NCBI RefSeq assembly: GCF_009650135.1
Contig: NZ_CP045871.1
Location: forward strand, 868,001-932,000
DNA length: 64,000 nt
DNA from: Litorivicinus lipolyticus
Lineage (GTDB): Bacteria; Pseudomonadota; Gammaproteobacteria; Pseudomonadales; Litorivicinaceae
Direction: 5' to 3'
Shown: positions 8,930 through 21,520 of the stretch, piece by piece
Position numbering within the stretch: the stretch's first letter is position 1
How the letters are laid out: each line of letters opens with the position of its first letter
Translations under genes and position numbers: made by a program
The notes under the pieces: generated by a model
What the model saw: only the letters and a program-made list of their open reading frames with translations
The model's database searches: none
What the model was told of the DNA's origin: nothing

Positions 8930-9080
8930 GGGGACTTTCCTCGGGCGTTAGTGTGAATGCCGTTATAGCAAACGCGCGGGTTTGCGTGATCCGACTTATG
9001 GCCCCTAGGCCAATGTCGAAATTGCCAGATGTTCGGCGTCGGGGCATGGTAGCGGATTGTGCTCAAGGACTTCACCCACT

Positions 9081-10811
9081 ATGCGGCTGTTTTCACCTCG
9101 TCAGGTTGCCCAGACTATCCAGGACGGATTTGCGACCTATCGCCACCGGTTTATTCAAATTACTTTGGGTGCGCCGGACCGGTTTGATCAGGCCGATTGG
9201 TTGGCCGTGCAACAGGCAGCGGCCGACCGGATCGAGCTTTACGAGGCCTCGGTCACTGACGTCAGTGACACGCTGCGCGCCCGCGTCGGGCCTGAAAACC
9301 TGAACGCCGATGTCTGGAAAGAAACCCGAGACATGTACTTGTCGATGATTCGGGAGCGAACCGATCCGGAATTGGCCGAGACCTTTTTTAATTCGATTTT
9401 TGGACGCATTTTTAACCAGCAAAAACGCACGCCAGAATTGGTCTTTACTGAATCATGGTTTGCCGGCCACCAACAGGGCGTGTCGAGTCAGGGCATCGCC
9501 ATGGTTTATCGGCTGACGGCGGGGGCGGACGACGCCTTTGACCAGGTCTTTGACGACTACGCATTTGGCATTCCCTGGGCCCAGCGCAGCGCCGACCGGG
9601 CGCGCATCGTGCGCACCTTTGAAAGCTACGTCAGTCCGCAGTTGATGGCCGATACGGATGCACGCTTGGAAGTCCTCAAGTCCGTGTTCTACCGCAACAA
9701 AGGCGCCTATTTGGTGGCGCGCTTTGTTGCCGGCACGACCCAGGTACCGCTGGTCATTGCGCTGGTGAACGATGACGGTGAAGTTCGGGTGGATGCCGTC
9801 GTCATGGACAGTGAACAGGTGTCGATTATTTTCAGCTTCACACGCGCCTATTTCATGGTCGACGTTCCGATGCCGACGGAGTTCGTGGATTTTTTGCAGG
9901 CCATGATGCCGGACAAGGCACGGCCGGAGCTGTACACCTCGATTGGCTTTTATAAACACGGTAAAACCGAACTAATCCGGGACATGAACCATCACCTGGT
10001 GCGCACCGACGACGCCTTTGTCGAGGCCCCGGGTATCCGTGGTTTGGTCATGGCGGTATTTACGCTGCCCAGCTTGCCGGTGGTGTTTAAGTTGATCAAA
10101 GATCGCTTTGGCCCCAGCAAAATGATGAGCCGCGACGCGGTTAAGCGCACCTATCAACTGGTCAAAGTCCACGACCGGGTCGGGCGCATGGCCGACACTC
10201 AAGAGTTTCATAACCTCGAATTTCCGCGTGGCCGTTTCAGTCCGGCCTTGCTGGAAGAACTGCTCAGTTCGTGCGCCAACACGGTTGAGTTGAGCGACGA
10301 CACGGTGCTGATCAAGCACCTGTACACCGAACGCCGTATGATCCCGCTGAACTTGTGGCTGCAGGATGCACCCAAGGATCAATGGAAGCCGGTGCTGGAC
10401 GACTACGGGTGGGCCATTAAGCAAATGGCGGCGGCCAATATTTTCCCGGGCGATATGTTGCTGAAAAACTTTGGTGTCACCCGCCACCACCGCGTCGTTT
10501 TTTACGATTACGATGAAATCAGCTACCTGACCGAGGTCAACTTTCGCAAGGTCCCGGAGCCGCAAACGCCGGAGCAAGAAATGGCCGCAGAGCCGTGGTA
10601 TTCGGTCGGCATCCACGATGTCTTTCCCGAGGAGTTCCCGACCTTTTTGTTCACCGACCCCGAACCGCGCAAGATCTTCATACAGTTGCACCCTGAAATT
10701 TTCGATCCGCGCTGGTGGCAAGATACTCAAAAAGCCATTGAAGCGGGCCAGTTGATGGATTTTTTCCCCTACCGCGGCGATCATCAGGCGGCGTTTAACT
10801 GGTCTATTTAG
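9081..10811 (+). CDS. aceK: isocitrate dehydrogenase kinase/phosphatase
   Basis: 576 residues from the ATG at 9081, which has AAGGAC upstream; the earlier in-frame start at 9057 adds eight residues that do not fit the family. AceK phosphorylates and dephosphorylates Icd and so controls the split between the TCA cycle and the glyoxylate bypass. RGLVMAVFTLPSLPVVFK is the conserved ATP-binding strand with its lysine, and FYDYDEISYLTEVNFRK is the typical metal/regulatory segment. It is not next to aceB or aceA here, but its substrate gene icd is 6.6 kb downstream. Length agrees with E. coli AceK (578). Confidence 0.95.
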   Translation: MRLFSPRQVAQTIQDGFATYRHRFIQITLGAPDRFDQADWLAVQQAAADRIELYEASVTDVSDTLRARVGPENLNADVWKETRDMYLSMIRERTDPELAETFFNSIFGRIFNQQKRTPELVFTESWFAGHQQGVSSQGIAMVYRLTAGADDAFDQVFDDYAFGIPWAQRSADRARIVRTFESYVSPQLMADTDARLEVLKSVFYRNKGAYLVARFVAGTTQVPLVIALVNDDGEVRVDAVVMDSEQVSIIFSFTRAYFMVDVPMPTEFVDFLQAMMPDKARPELYTSIGFYKHGKTELIRDMNHHLVRTDDAFVEAPGIRGLVMAVFTLPSLPVVFKLIKDRFGPSKMMSRDAVKRTYQLVKVHDRVGRMADTQEFHNLEFPRGRFSPALLEELLSSCANTVELSDDTVLIKHLYTERRMIPLNLWLQDAPKDQWKPVLDDYGWAIKQMAAANIFPGDMLLKNFGVTRHHRVVFYDYDEISYLTEVNFRKVPEPQTPEQEMAAEPWYSVGIHDVFPEEFPTFLFTDPEPRKIFIQLHPEIFDPRWWQDTQKAIEAGQLMDFFPYRGDHQAAFNWSI

Positions 10812-10867
10812 GCCGCACGGCGCACACTGTGCGCCCTTTGGCTTTGGCCAGTCGTTTTGGAAGCACC

Positions 10868-11416
10868 ATGGCCCGTAATGCCACGATCATCAAAGTAGAA
10901 CTGTCGATCTCGGATATGGACCGGCACTACTACGCGACTCATAAACTGACCATTGCCAAACACCCGTCGGAAACCGATGAGCGACTGATGGTGCGGCTGT
11001 TGGCATTCGCCTTGAACGCGGACGAAACATTGGAAATGACCAAGGGGTTGTCGAGTGACGACGAGCCGGATATCTGGCAACGAAGCTTGAGTGGCGAGCT
11101 GCAGCAGTGGATTAGCCTGGGTTTGCCCAGCGACAAGGTGATTCGTCAGTCCTGTGGCAAGGCCTCGGACGTGGTTATTTACAGTTACGGTGGGCGCACG
11201 GCGCAGCAGTGGTGGCAAAAAGCCGAGCACGGCACCAGCCGCTTCCATAACCTGTCGGTGGTTAACCTGTCCGACGATGACACCGCGGCGCTCAAAGCAC
11301 TGGCCAGTCGTTCCATGGCGATGCAGGTCAGTATCCAAGGCGATGATGTGATGGTCTGTGTCGGTGACGAGGTCGTTTACGTCACCTTGCAGCGCTGGAA
11401 ACAGGCGGCCCGCTAA
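10868..11416 (+). CDS. yaeQ: YaeQ family protein
   Basis: 182 residues from ATG 10868 (MARNATIIKVELSISDMDR), the same length as E. coli YaeQ (181). The conserved core includes HPSETDERLMVRLLAFAL, EPDIW and IYSYGG. The family has a PD-(D/E)XK nuclease-like fold. It was once linked to RfaH suppression, but its biochemical role is not established. The open frame extends further upstream, but those residues are not conserved. It converges with the CbiM-like gene, whose stop is 1 base away. Confidence 0.9.
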   Translation: MARNATIIKVELSISDMDRHYYATHKLTIAKHPSETDERLMVRLLAFALNADETLEMTKGLSSDDEPDIWQRSLSGELQQWISLGLPSDKVIRQSCGKASDVVIYSYGGRTAQQWWQKAEHGTSRFHNLSVVNLSDDDTAALKALASRSMAMQVSIQGDDVMVCVGDEVVYVTLQRWKQAAR

Positions 11417-11417
11417 C

Positions 11418-12098
11418 CTATTTAGGCGGTCCGTCCATCTGGTAAACCGAGTCCCGAAAGGTATAGACCCAGTCGGGGCGGTACAGCACCAGCATGGTCA
11501 GGAACGCGCCGGTGATAAAGCCCTCGGGAAAGGTCATCATCAATCCGAACGGCAAAAAGTAGCGGCTCAAGTAAGTCCATTCGTACCCGCAAAAGGCGAT
11601 CAGTGACACCACCGCGACCAGGTGGCACAGCACCGTGCCAATCGCCGCGCCAAAAAAACCATTGATCCAGACGTAGACAAAAAAATTACACGGCCACCAG
11701 CGCTGAGCGGCGGCCAGAAACCCGAGCGCCCAGGCCGCAGGCAGCGCCACGCTGACCAGCATTGACGGCCCGAAGCTGTCCCAATGGCCCAAGCCCGCGC
11801 CGACATTGATGGCCTGGCAGGTGGCCGACAACAATAATGTAAAGCGAAAGCCAAACATCAGCGCCGACAGGGCGCTCAGTAGGGGATAGAAGGCCAAACC
11901 TTCGACGATGCCACCGCTGAGGTGCGGCAGTGACAATAACCCCAAGCCCATCAGCCCCAGCGGCAGTGCATCGTTTGAATCCGCCAGTCGGCGGTAGTTG
12001 AGTGTCGCCAGCGAGCCGATGATCAGCCCAAGCACACAGGCGGTCGCGGCCAGGATCCAGCTTAAAGACCAGGTGCCCGGCGCCAGGTGCAGCAACAC
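11418..12098 (-). CDS. CbiM-like integral membrane protein (ECF-type permease family)
   Basis: A 226-residue membrane protein with about six hydrophobic segments. The end, FPEGFITGAFLTMLVLYRPDWVYTF, is typical of a CbiM-related family of predicted membrane proteins (COG3235) that are often annotated as energy-coupling-factor permeases. No ATPase or T-component gene is adjacent, so transport of a metal or vitamin is only a family-based guess. It follows the GNAT gene by 1 base on the same strand. Confidence 0.7.
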   Translation of the reverse strand: MLLHLAPGTWSLSWILAATACVLGLIIGSLATLNYRRLADSNDALPLGLMGLGLLSLPHLSGGIVEGLAFYPLLSALSALMFGFRFTLLLSATCQAINVGAGLGHWDSFGPSMLVSVALPAAWALGFLAAAQRWWPCNFFVYVWINGFFGAAIGTVLCHLVAVVSLIAFCGYEWTYLSRYFLPFGLMMTFPEGFITGAFLTMLVLYRPDWVYTFRDSVYQMDGPPK

Positions 12099-12099
12099 C

Positions 12100-12525
12100 T
12101 TAAATGCTGAGTGTCATGCGCCGGTGCGCGATGCCGGCTTCGTCGAATGGCTCGCCGGTGGCGGCGAAACCAAAGCGCGCATAAAACCCCAACGCATGGG
12201 TTTGGGCATTCAGAGCCAGTTCACGGTGGCCGGCTTCGAGTGCGCTGGCGACGGCGGCTTTGAGCAGTGCATCGCCCACGCCCCGGCCGCGCCAGGCCTT
12301 GATCACGGCCATCCGGCCGATATGCCCGTCCGGCAATAAGCGCGCGGTGCCTATGGCGTTGCCGGTGCGGTCGTGGGCGACAAAGTGGACACAGGCCTGG
12401 TCCATGTCATCCCACTCTTCGCTGGGATCGACGTCCTGTTCGACCACGAACACCAATTCACGCACGGCCTGACACGGGCGTTTTAAATCCAGCCATTGGC
12501 CACGTGTGATTTCAAATGCTGACAA
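12100..12525 (-). CDS. GNAT family N-acetyltransferase
   Basis: About 141 residues with the GNAT fold. RELVFVVEQDVDPSEEWDD is the N-terminal acceptor side. GRMAVIKAWRGRGVGDALL is motif A, carrying the acetyl-CoA pyrophosphate loop (RGRGVG), and HALGFYARFGF is motif B. The chosen start is TTG 12525, which sits 5 bases after a perfect AGGAGGG at 12537-12531 and overlaps the end of roxA by 14 bases; an earlier start at 12552 lacks such a site. Substrate unknown. Confidence 0.8.
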   Translation of the reverse strand: MSAFEITRGQWLDLKRPCQAVRELVFVVEQDVDPSEEWDDMDQACVHFVAHDRTGNAIGTARLLPDGHIGRMAVIKAWRGRGVGDALLKAAVASALEAGHRELALNAQTHALGFYARFGFAATGEPFDEAGIAHRRMTLSI

Positions 12526-13528
12526 GCCAACCCTCCTCGGCAAAGGTCTCAATTAGGTCCAAAGCCTCGTCCGATAGGCCCTCCGTTGCAAGCCCGTCGA
12601 GTCCATCCAGCGCTTTGAAGTCGTCCGCGGTCAAGCCAATAAAGACTTCGCCTTGGATGACCACTTCGTCGTCGACCCAGGCGGCCCGGATGCCTGGGCC
12701 AAATCGCATGCGCGCGCTGACATCGCAGGGGTCGTCCGGCCCACCCAGTTGGGTCGCAGCCATGGCAAAGGCCAAGTCGAGGTCGTGGCCGTCGGCGCCT
12801 TGGATCCAGTCCAGCAATTGCTGGCGCACGGCGACGTCGGACAGTTGTGTGCCCGGTGGTTGTGACCGCGCCGGGTCACCCAGCAAGGGCGCCGGTGCCA
12901 ATTCGGTCAGCCGTTCAATAACATCAAAGGTGCTGGGCATGCGAAACCCGACGCTTAATGTCATGCAGTCATCATCCAAGGCAACGCCTTGATGGCCGCA
13001 CCCGGGCGGGATGTAAAGCACATCGCCGGGGCTGGCGGTGACTGAGAAATCTGCAACAAAGCCATTCAGCAGTTTCGAGCCGCCGCTGTTGTGTTCGGGT
13101 AAGTCGGCGTCGGTGGTGGTGCCAACGTCCCAGCGCCGTTGCCCGGACAGTTGTATCAGCAGCACATCGTACTGGTCGCGATGGGCGCCAACACTAGCGC
13201 CTTGAGTGGCGTGGCTGATCATCAGGTCGGCGAAGCGCCAGCGGCCTAAGGCCGGCAGATCCCGCGCCCAGGCATCCAGTTTTGGACAGTGCGTTTCGAT
13301 GTGCCCGACCAGCAAGGTGTGGCGCCCAGCCGGTGGCGTGGTCGGTTCCAACTCGACGGCAAAGTCATGATCCGGATGAATGAGGCGGGCATTGTGGCTG
13401 TCGACGGCCCAGTCCCATAGTGTCGCCGGCGTCGGTGCCAGCGACGCGACATCGGTTGCCGCGGCCAGCCAGACCGGCGCCTTTTGCCAGTAGTTGGCGT
13501 AAAAGTCGGCCGGTAAGGTCAGGCTCAT
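12512..13528 (-). CDS. roxA: ribosomal protein uL16 arginine hydroxylase RoxA (JmjC/cupin)
   Basis: A 338-residue JmjC-type 2-oxoglutarate/Fe(II) oxygenase of the RoxA (YcfD) family, which hydroxylates Arg81 of ribosomal protein uL16 in E. coli. The double-stranded beta-helix shows the iron triad: the HxD pair in GAHRDQYDV and the distal His in PGCGHQGV. QLSGQRRW and GDVLYIPPGCGHQG are family signatures. It lies upstream of purB in E. coli as well, which supports the call. The stop of purB is 3 bases beyond its start side, so the genes are tightly packed. Confidence 0.88.
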   Translation of the reverse strand: MSLTLPADFYANYWQKAPVWLAAATDVASLAPTPATLWDWAVDSHNARLIHPDHDFAVELEPTTPPAGRHTLLVGHIETHCPKLDAWARDLPALGRWRFADLMISHATQGASVGAHRDQYDVLLIQLSGQRRWDVGTTTDADLPEHNSGGSKLLNGFVADFSVTASPGDVLYIPPGCGHQGVALDDDCMTLSVGFRMPSTFDVIERLTELAPAPLLGDPARSQPPGTQLSDVAVRQQLLDWIQGADGHDLDLAFAMAATQLGGPDDPCDVSARMRFGPGIRAAWVDDEVVIQGEVFIGLTADDFKALDGLDGLATEGLSDEALDLIETFAEEGWLVSI

Positions 13529-13531
13529 GAC

Positions 13532-15555
<2,024 letters not shown>

Positions 15556-15561
15556 GGGCTG

Positions 15562-16638
15562 TTAGTTGAGGTCCCGGGCCCGGCTTTCAATCACGCCACC
15601 GCCTAAACAGCGCTCGCCGTCGTACATGACCAGAGACTGCCCCGGTGTGACCGCCCACTCCGGCTGGTGAAAGTCGATCCGCCAGCCGTCGCCAGCGGGT
15701 GACACGGTGACCGCATGATCCGGCGAGCGGTAACGCACTTTGGCGGTGCATTGAATCGGCGTACTGGGTGGGTCGCCGATCCAATTCATGTCGCTGACCC
15801 ATGCGTGGCGTGACATCAGTGCGATGTGCTGGGCGCCTTGAACGGCGATCAGCACGTTGCGCTGCATGTCCTTGTCGGCGACGAACCAGGGCTCGTCGGG
15901 GTAGGCCTTCAGCCCGCCGATGCCCAAACCTTGGCGCTGGCCCAAGGTGTAGAAACTGAGACCGTGGTGGCGCCCAATAATGTCGCCCTCCGGGGTTTCG
16001 ATGTCACCGTCCTGGTTGGACACGTAGCGTTTCAAAAAGTCGCCAAAACGGCGTTCGCCAATAAAGCAGATGCCGGTTGAGTCTTTTTTGCGCGCGGTCA
16101 CAAACCCTTGCTGTTCGGCGATTTTGCGGACCTCGGGTTTGACCAGTTCACCGACCGGGAATAGGGCGCTGGCGACCTGTTCTCGGGTCAAGGCGTTCAG
16201 AAAATAGCTTTGGTCTTTGTTGCTATCCAACCCGCGCAGCAGATGACCCTGGTCGTCGCGGCGCACGTAGTGGCCGGTCGCAATGGCGTCGCCACCAAGC
16301 ATTCGGGCGTAATCCAAAAAGGCTTTGAATTTGATTTCGCGATTGCACAAAATGTCTGGGTTTGGGGTGCGCCCGGCCTGGTATTCAGCAATAAAGGTCT
16401 CGAACACGTTGTCCCAATACTCGGCCGAAAAATTGACACTGTGCAGGGTAATGCCGAGCGAATCGGCGACCGCTTGGGCGTCCGCTAAGTCTTCGATGGC
16501 GGTACAGTATTCGGTGCCGTCGTCCTCATCCCAGTTCTTCATGAACAGGCCAATCACGGTGTAGCCCTGTTGCTGTAATAAGTACGCGGCGACGGAGGAA
16601 TCGACGCCGCCGGACATGCCCACTACCACTGTTTTCAT
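15562..16638 (-). CDS. mnmA: tRNA-specific 2-thiouridylase
   Basis: A 358-residue enzyme that thiolates U34 of tRNA-Lys, -Glu and -Gln. [10 protein letters not shown] (residues 7-16) is the PP-loop for ATP. The catalytic cysteines lie in [12 protein letters not shown] and in [12 protein letters not shown]. The C-terminal beta-barrel includes [16 protein letters not shown]. The sulfur donor relay TusBCDE is encoded at 54.1-55.3 kb. Start ATG 16638 overlaps the rluE stop by four bases (ATGA). Confidence 0.97.
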   Translation of the reverse strand: MKTVVVGMSGGVDSSVAAYLLQQQGYTVIGLFMKNWDEDDGTEYCTAIEDLADAQAVADSLGITLHSVNFSAEYWDNVFETFIAEYQAGRTPNPDILCNREIKFKAFLDYARMLGGDAIATGHYVRRDDQGHLLRGLDSNKDQSYFLNALTREQVASALFPVGELVKPEVRKIAEQQGFVTARKKDSTGICFIGERRFGDFLKRYVSNQDGDIETPEGDIIGRHHGLSFYTLGQRQGLGIGGLKAYPDEPWFVADKDMQRNVLIAVQGAQHIALMSRHAWVSDMNWIGDPPSTPIQCTAKVRYRSPDHAVTVSPAGDGWRIDFHQPEWAVTPGQSLVMYDGERCLGGGVIESRARDLN

Positions 16639-17258
16639 GATCGTCCCCTGCGCGTATCACCGCGCTTTGGCCGCGGGCGAGGCATGCTAGTGGTTTTGCT
16701 GGGCGCCGCCAACTGCTGGTAGCTGGCGGGTAATTCAACCGCGCGATGCTCGCCGGGCTGAAGGTCATTCAGCTCAAAGGCCCCGGATTGGATGCGAATC
16801 AGGCGCAGCGTGGGGTGGCCCAGGGCCGCGGTCATGCGCCGGATTTGGCGGTTACGGCCCTCGTCAATGCTGACCGCGACCCAGCTGTCCGGGATCGCTT
16901 TGCGCACCCGTATCGGCGGCGTTCGTGGCCATACCGGCGGATCGGTCAGGGGGCTGACGGTGACAAACTTGGCCGGGCCATCTTTAAGGTGCAGCGTTTT
17001 GTGCCAGAGCGTCAAATCCGGGCTGCCCTCGACCTGGACCCAGTAAGTTTTGAGTGTGCGAAAACGCGGCTCGGTGATGCGCGCTTGCAGCGGTCCCGAG
17101 TCCGTCAGCACCAGCAAGCCTTCGCTGTCGCGGTCCAAGCGGCCGGCGGCACGAAAGCCGGGCAAGCTCAAATGATGGGCCAAACCGGGGTGCCCATCGG
17201 CATCGGTAAACTGGCTTAAAACCCCATAGGGCTTGTTGAATAGCACCACATTCGCCAA
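16635..17258 (-). CDS. rluE: 23S rRNA pseudouridine synthase RluE
   Basis: A 207-residue RsuA/RluB/E/F-type synthase without an S4 domain, as in E. coli RluE (217). [11 protein letters not shown] opens the protein, [17 protein letters not shown] carries the catalytic Asp, and [10 protein letters not shown] is the C-terminal signature. RluE makes pseudouridine 2457 in 23S rRNA. Divergence from icd matches E. coli, where nudJ lies between rluE and mnmA; no Nudix gene is present here. Confidence 0.9.
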   Translation of the reverse strand: MANVVLFNKPYGVLSQFTDADGHPGLAHHLSLPGFRAAGRLDRDSEGLLVLTDSGPLQARITEPRFRTLKTYWVQVEGSPDLTLWHKTLHLKDGPAKFVTVSPLTDPPVWPRTPPIRVRKAIPDSWVAVSIDEGRNRQIRRMTAALGHPTLRLIRIQSGAFELNDLQPGEHRAVELPASYQQLAAPSKTTSMPRPRPKRGDTRRGRS

Positions 17259-17371
17259 AAGTCTTATCCTGCAATTAGTTCATAAAGAAAGGTGTTTTAT
17301 ATAACTGAATGATATACTCCGGCGCGCGCAATCCACACCCACGGATTTGCATTCACAATAGGGAGAATAGG

Positions 17372-18628
17372 ATGGGATACCAACACATCCAGGTGCCAGC
17401 TGGTGACAAGATCACTGTAAACGACGACAACTCTTTGAACGTCCCCAACAACCCGATCATTCCTTTTATTGAAGGTGATGGTATCGGCGTTGACGTAACA
17501 CCTCCGATGATCAAAGTCATCGACGCAGCCGTGGCAAAAGCTTACGGCAGCGAGAAGAAAATTTCGTGGATGGAAGTCTACTGTGGCGAGAAGGCGGTTA
17601 ACGTCTACGGCGCGGACCAGTGGCTGCCCGAGGAAACCCTCGAGGCCATCAAAGAATTCAGCGTCAGCATCAAAGGCCCTCTGACCACGCCGGTCGGCGG
17701 CGGCATCCGTTCGTTGAACGTGGCCATCCGTCAGCAACTCGACCTGTACAGCTGCGAGCGTCCGGTTCGTTACTTCCAGGGCGTGCCTAGCCCCCTGAAG
17801 CAGCCTGAACTGACCGACATGATCATCTTCCGCGAGAACTCGGAAGACATCTACTGCGGCATCGAATGGCAGCCGGGCAGCGAAGGCGCCCAGAAAGTCA
17901 TCGACTTCTTGCAAGGCGAAATGGGCGTTCAAAAGATCCGTTTCGACAAAGACTGCGGCATCGGCATCAAGCCCGTCTCTAAAGAAGGCACCCAGCGTGT
18001 TGTGCGCCGTGCGGTTCAGTACGCCATCGACCACGACAAAGACTCGGTGACCATTGTTCACAAAGGCAACATCATGAAGTTCACCGAAGGTGCCTTCAAA
18101 GACTACGCCTACGAGTTGGCACGCGATGAATTCGGCGCTGAGCTGCTCGACGGCGGCCCGTGGATGAGCCTGAAGAACCCCAAGAATGGCAACACCATCG
18201 TTATCAAAGACGTGATCGCCGACGCCATGCTCCAGCAGGTCCTGCTGCGTCCGGCCGAATACAGCGTGATCGCGACCTTGAACCTGAACGGTGACTACCT
18301 GTCGGACGCCTTGGCAGCCCAGGTCGGCGGCATCGGTATCGCACCGGGCGCTAACATCGGCGACGGTATCAGCGTATTCGAAGCAACCCACGGCACCGCA
18401 CCTAAGTACGCAGGTCAGGACAAAGTGAACCCCGGTTCACTGATTCTGTCGGCTGAAATGATGCTGCGTCACATGGGCTGGTCGGAAGCGGCGGACCTGG
18501 TCATCAAGGGCATGGAAGGCGCGATCGGCGCCAAAACCGTGACCTATGATTTCGAACGTTTGATGGACGGCGCAATCCTGAAATCATCGAGCGAATTCGG
18601 TGACGAGATGATCAAGCACATGGGCTAA
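17372..18628 (+). CDS. icd: NADP-dependent isocitrate dehydrogenase
   Basis: 418 residues from ATG 17372 behind GGGAG (17361-17365), close to E. coli Icd (416). Converts isocitrate to 2-oxoglutarate in the TCA cycle. FIEGDGIG is the N-terminal motif, and [13 protein letters not shown] contains Ser114, equivalent to the Ser113 that AceK phosphorylates. The NADP-type ending includes [16 protein letters not shown]. In-frame codons before ATG 17372 are not conserved. The 113-bp gap to rluE contains an AT-rich stretch with TATACT at 17313-17318, a plausible -10. A strong terminator follows. Confidence 0.97.
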   Translation: MGYQHIQVPAGDKITVNDDNSLNVPNNPIIPFIEGDGIGVDVTPPMIKVIDAAVAKAYGSEKKISWMEVYCGEKAVNVYGADQWLPEETLEAIKEFSVSIKGPLTTPVGGGIRSLNVAIRQQLDLYSCERPVRYFQGVPSPLKQPELTDMIIFRENSEDIYCGIEWQPGSEGAQKVIDFLQGEMGVQKIRFDKDCGIGIKPVSKEGTQRVVRRAVQYAIDHDKDSVTIVHKGNIMKFTEGAFKDYAYELARDEFGAELLDGGPWMSLKNPKNGNTIVIKDVIADAMLQQVLLRPAEYSVIATLNLNGDYLSDALAAQVGGIGIAPGANIGDGISVFEATHGTAPKYAGQDKVNPGSLILSAEMMLRHMGWSEAADLVIKGMEGAIGAKTVTYDFERLMDGAILKSSSEFGDEMIKHMG

Positions 18629-18647
18629 ACGCCACGTGGTTGACGAG

Positions 18648-18671
18648 AACCCGGCTTCGGCCGGGTTTTTT
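18648..18671 (+). terminator. Rho-independent terminator of icd
   Basis: AACCCGGC-TTCG-GCCGGGTT is an 8-bp stem with a UUCG tetraloop followed by a T-run, 20 bases past the icd stop. A textbook intrinsic terminator. Confidence 0.93.
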
Positions 18672-18692
18672 GTGGGCGCCATTCACACTTTG

Positions 18693-18708
18693 GTGCAAGT
18701 CTTTGCAC
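18693..18708. repeat. inverted repeat upstream of clpS
   Basis: GTGCAA-GTCT-TTGCAC, 6-bp arms with a 4-base spacer, lies in the 188-bp region between icd and clpS. It may be an operator or a leader hairpin. No cspD gene, which sits here in Pseudomonas, is seen. Confidence 0.3.
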
Positions 18709-18816
18709 TTGGAGCCGCCGCTTGCGCCGTCGTGGACTAGGCTCAAATTAGGCGCTTTCAATTGCGCGGCGAACCCCCATAATTTAGAAACGATCACTGA
18801 CACAACGACTGAAATA

Positions 18817-19158
18817 ATGATTCAAATGTCCGACCAACCCGGGTTTGACGACGAAGGCGGCCTCGCCACTGACACCGCCAAGCCCAAATTGAAGCGACCA
18901 CCTTTGTACAAGGTGTTGCTGATGAACGATGACTACACCCCGATGGATTTCGTGGTGCACGTACTGGAAGTGTTTTTTGCGATGGGGCCGGAGCAAGCAA
19001 CACAGGTAATGCTCGCGGTGCACACGAAAGGGATGGGTGTTTGCGGCATCTTCCCCAAAGACATAGCCGAAACCAAAGCGGCACAGGTGGTTCAATACGC
19101 CAAGGAGCATCAGCACCCCTTGATGGCCGAAGTGGAACCAACCGAAGACGACGATTGA
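18817..19158 (+). CDS. clpS: ATP-dependent Clp protease adaptor ClpS
   Basis: About 113 residues. The conserved core [20 protein letters not shown] and [15 protein letters not shown] form the pocket that recognises N-terminal Leu/Phe/Tyr/Trp and the face that binds ClpA. The N-terminal tail is acidic and variable, as in the family. The start is uncertain: ATG 18817 or ATG 18826, neither with a strong ribosome site. Immediately upstream of clpA, the usual arrangement. Confidence 0.93.
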   Translation: MIQMSDQPGFDDEGGLATDTAKPKLKRPPLYKVLLMNDDYTPMDFVVHVLEVFFAMGPEQATQVMLAVHTKGMGVCGIFPKDIAETKAAQVVQYAKEHQHPLMAEVEPTEDDD

Positions 19159-19176
19159 TGCGACCGAGGAAAGACG

Positions 19177-21468
19177 ATGTTAAGTAAAGAACTCGAAGTA
19201 ACCCTGAACCTGGCCTTTAAAGAGGCGCGCGGCAAGCGGCATGAATTCATGACCGTGGAACATTTGTTGTTGGCGCTGTTGGACAACCAGGCGGCGATCG
19301 ACGTGCTCAATGCGTGTGGCGGTGACATCGAGGCGCTGCGTAAAGAGCTGCAAGATTTCGTCGATGCGACCACTCCTTTAATTCCCGCATCGGAGCGTGA
19401 CCGCGAGACCCAGCCGACCTTGGGCTTTCAGCGCGTATTACAGCGCGCCGTGTTCCACGTCCAGAGTTCGGGTAAAAGCGAAGTCACCGGTGCCAATGTG
19501 TTGGTCGCGATCTTTAGCGAGCAAGAATCGCAGGCCGTTTTCTTCCTTAAACAGCAGCAAATACAGCGTATTGACGTGGTCAATTTCATCAGCCATGGCA
19601 TTTCCAAGTTGCCGGACGCGGAACGCGACTTACCGCCTCCGCAAGGTGGCGAATTTGGCGCCAGTGACGAAGAGTCCGAATCCAAGGCTGACAAAGGGCC
19701 GCTGGAAAGCTACGCCACCAATTTGAACATCGAGGTGCGCGAGGGCCGCATTGACCCGCTGATCGGGCGCGATCAGGAAGTCCAGCGCGTGATCCAAACC
19801 CTGTCACGCCGGCGCAAAAATAACCCGCTGTTAGTCGGTGAAGCCGGTGTCGGTAAAACCGCCATCGCCGAGGGCCTGGCTTATTTGATCGACCGCGGTG
19901 AAGTCCCGGAAATCATGACCGACGCGGTGGTTTACTCGCTCGACTTGGGCGCATTGTTGGCCGGCACCAAATACCGCGGCGACTTCGAGAAACGCCTCAA
20001 GGCGTTGTTGAACGAGTTGAAGAAGCAACCGCACGCCATTTTGTTCATCGACGAAATCCACACCATTATTGGTGCCGGTGCGGCGTCCGGTGGCGTCATG
20101 GATGCGTCGAACTTGCTGAAACCGCTGCTGTCGAGCGGCCAGATCCGCTGTGTCGGTTCGACCACCTTCCAGGAATACCGCGGCATTTTTGAAAAGGACC
20201 GGGCCTTGGCCCGTCGTTTCCAGAAAGTTGATGTCATGGAGCCCTCGGTCGCCGACACGGTCAAGATCTTGGAGGGGCTGCGCAGCCGCTTTGAAGAGCA
20301 CCACGACGTCAAGTATTCGAAAAAGGCCTTGGCGGCGGCGGCCGAATTGGCAGACCGCTATATTAATGACCGTCAATTGCCGGACAAGGCGATTGATGTC
20401 ATTGACGAAGCGGGCGCCATGCAACGCATGCAGCCGGCCAGCAAGCGCAAAAAGCTGCTCAACCAAAGCGACATCGAAAACGTAGTCGCCAAGATCGCGC
20501 GTATTCCGGCTAAGTCGGTTAGCCGCAACGACACCGAAGTGCTGAAAAACCTGGAACGCGACTTGAAGATGACAGTGTTCGGCCAAGACGCGGCGATCAC
20601 CCAGTTGTCCAGCGCGATCAAGTTGGCGCGTGCCGGCTTGCGTCAGGAAGGCAAGCCGATTGGTAGCTTCTTGTTCGCCGGTCCGACCGGTGTCGGTAAG
20701 ACCGAAGTGACTAAGCAACTGGCGCGCCAAATGGGCGTCGAATTGGTCCGCTTTGACATGTCCGAATACATGGAACGCCACACCGTCAGCCGCCTGATCG
20801 GTGCGCCTCCGGGGTATGTCGGCTATGACCAGGGCGGTTTGCTGACCGAAGCGGTGACCAAGAACCCACACTGCGTGCTGTTGTTAGACGAGATCGAAAA
20901 AGCCCACCCAGAAGTCTTTAACTTGCTGTTGCAGGTGATGGATCACGGCACCTTAACGGACAACAACGGCCGCAAAGCCGATTTCCGTCAGGTTATCTTG
21001 GTCATGACCTCCAACGCCGGAGCACATGAAACGGCGCGCCGCTCGATTGGCTTTAGCGAACAAGACCATTCAACCGACGGCATGGAAGCGCTGACGCGGA
21101 TGTTTACACCTGAATTCCGTAACCGTTTGGATGCGATTATTCAGTTCCGTCCGCTGTCCAGCGAGATCATTGTTGGCGTGGTCGACAAGTTCATTGCCGA
21201 ACTGCAGGGCCAGCTGGACGAGCGCAGCGTGCACTTGGAATTGGACGACGAGGCCAAGCTCTGGTTCGGTGAGCATGGCTACGAGCCGTCCATGGGCGCG
21301 CGTCCCATGGCGCGTCTGATCCAAGACAAGCTGAAACGGCCGATGGCGGAGGAGTTGCTGTTCGGTAAACTGGTCAAGGGCGGCACCATCGAAGTGACCG
21401 CAGTCGACGGCGAGTTGGTGATCAAGTACATCAGCAGCGCCGAGTTGGCAGAAGCGGCCAACTCGTAG
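19177..21468 (+). CDS. clpA: ATP-dependent Clp protease ATP-binding subunit ClpA
   Basis: A 763-residue AAA+ unfoldase (E. coli 758). An N-domain of about 145 residues binds ClpS. The first AAA module has GEAGVGKT near residue 220, the second GPTGVGKT near residue 500. The ClpP-docking loop is [14 protein letters not shown], with IGF in place of the usual IGL. ClpP itself is not in the window. RBS GAGGAAAG precedes ATG 19177, 18 bases after clpS, so the two are co-transcribed. Confidence 0.97.
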   Translation: MLSKELEVTLNLAFKEARGKRHEFMTVEHLLLALLDNQAAIDVLNACGGDIEALRKELQDFVDATTPLIPASERDRETQPTLGFQRVLQRAVFHVQSSGKSEVTGANVLVAIFSEQESQAVFFLKQQQIQRIDVVNFISHGISKLPDAERDLPPPQGGEFGASDEESESKADKGPLESYATNLNIEVREGRIDPLIGRDQEVQRVIQTLSRRRKNNPLLVGEAGVGKTAIAEGLAYLIDRGEVPEIMTDAVVYSLDLGALLAGTKYRGDFEKRLKALLNELKKQPHAILFIDEIHTIIGAGAASGGVMDASNLLKPLLSSGQIRCVGSTTFQEYRGIFEKDRALARRFQKVDVMEPSVADTVKILEGLRSRFEEHHDVKYSKKALAAAAELADRYINDRQLPDKAIDVIDEAGAMQRMQPASKRKKLLNQSDIENVVAKIARIPAKSVSRNDTEVLKNLERDLKMTVFGQDAAITQLSSAIKLARAGLRQEGKPIGSFLFAGPTGVGKTEVTKQLARQMGVELVRFDMSEYMERHTVSRLIGAPPGYVGYDQGGLLTEAVTKNPHCVLLLDEIEKAHPEVFNLLLQVMDHGTLTDNNGRKADFRQVILVMTSNAGAHETARRSIGFSEQDHSTDGMEALTRMFTPEFRNRLDAIIQFRPLSSEIIVGVVDKFIAELQGQLDERSVHLELDDEAKLWFGEHGYEPSMGARPMARLIQDKLKRPMAEELLFGKLVKGGTIEVTAVDGELVIKYISSAELAEAANS

Positions 21469-21488
21469 GCGGTGGAGCGACAACGCCA

Positions 21489-21520
21489 GGCTGGACGCGG
21501 TTACGCGTCCGGCCTTTTTT
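21489..21520 (+). terminator. Rho-independent terminator of clpA
   Basis: An 11-bp stem, GGCTGGACGCG with CGCGTCCGGCC (one G-T pair), a GTTA loop and six T. The T-run reaches into the stop codon of the convergent DUF3422 gene (21519-21521). Confidence 0.93.

Noticed and set aside
17297..18391. A 364-residue open frame antisense to icd
   Set aside because: It mirrors the codon pattern of icd, has no ribosome site and no recognisable motif. Long antisense frames are common at this GC content.
19831..20871. A 346-residue open frame antisense to clpA
   Set aside because: Shadow of clpA. Its translation is rich in Arg, Gln, His and Asp with no domain, and clpA is unmistakable.
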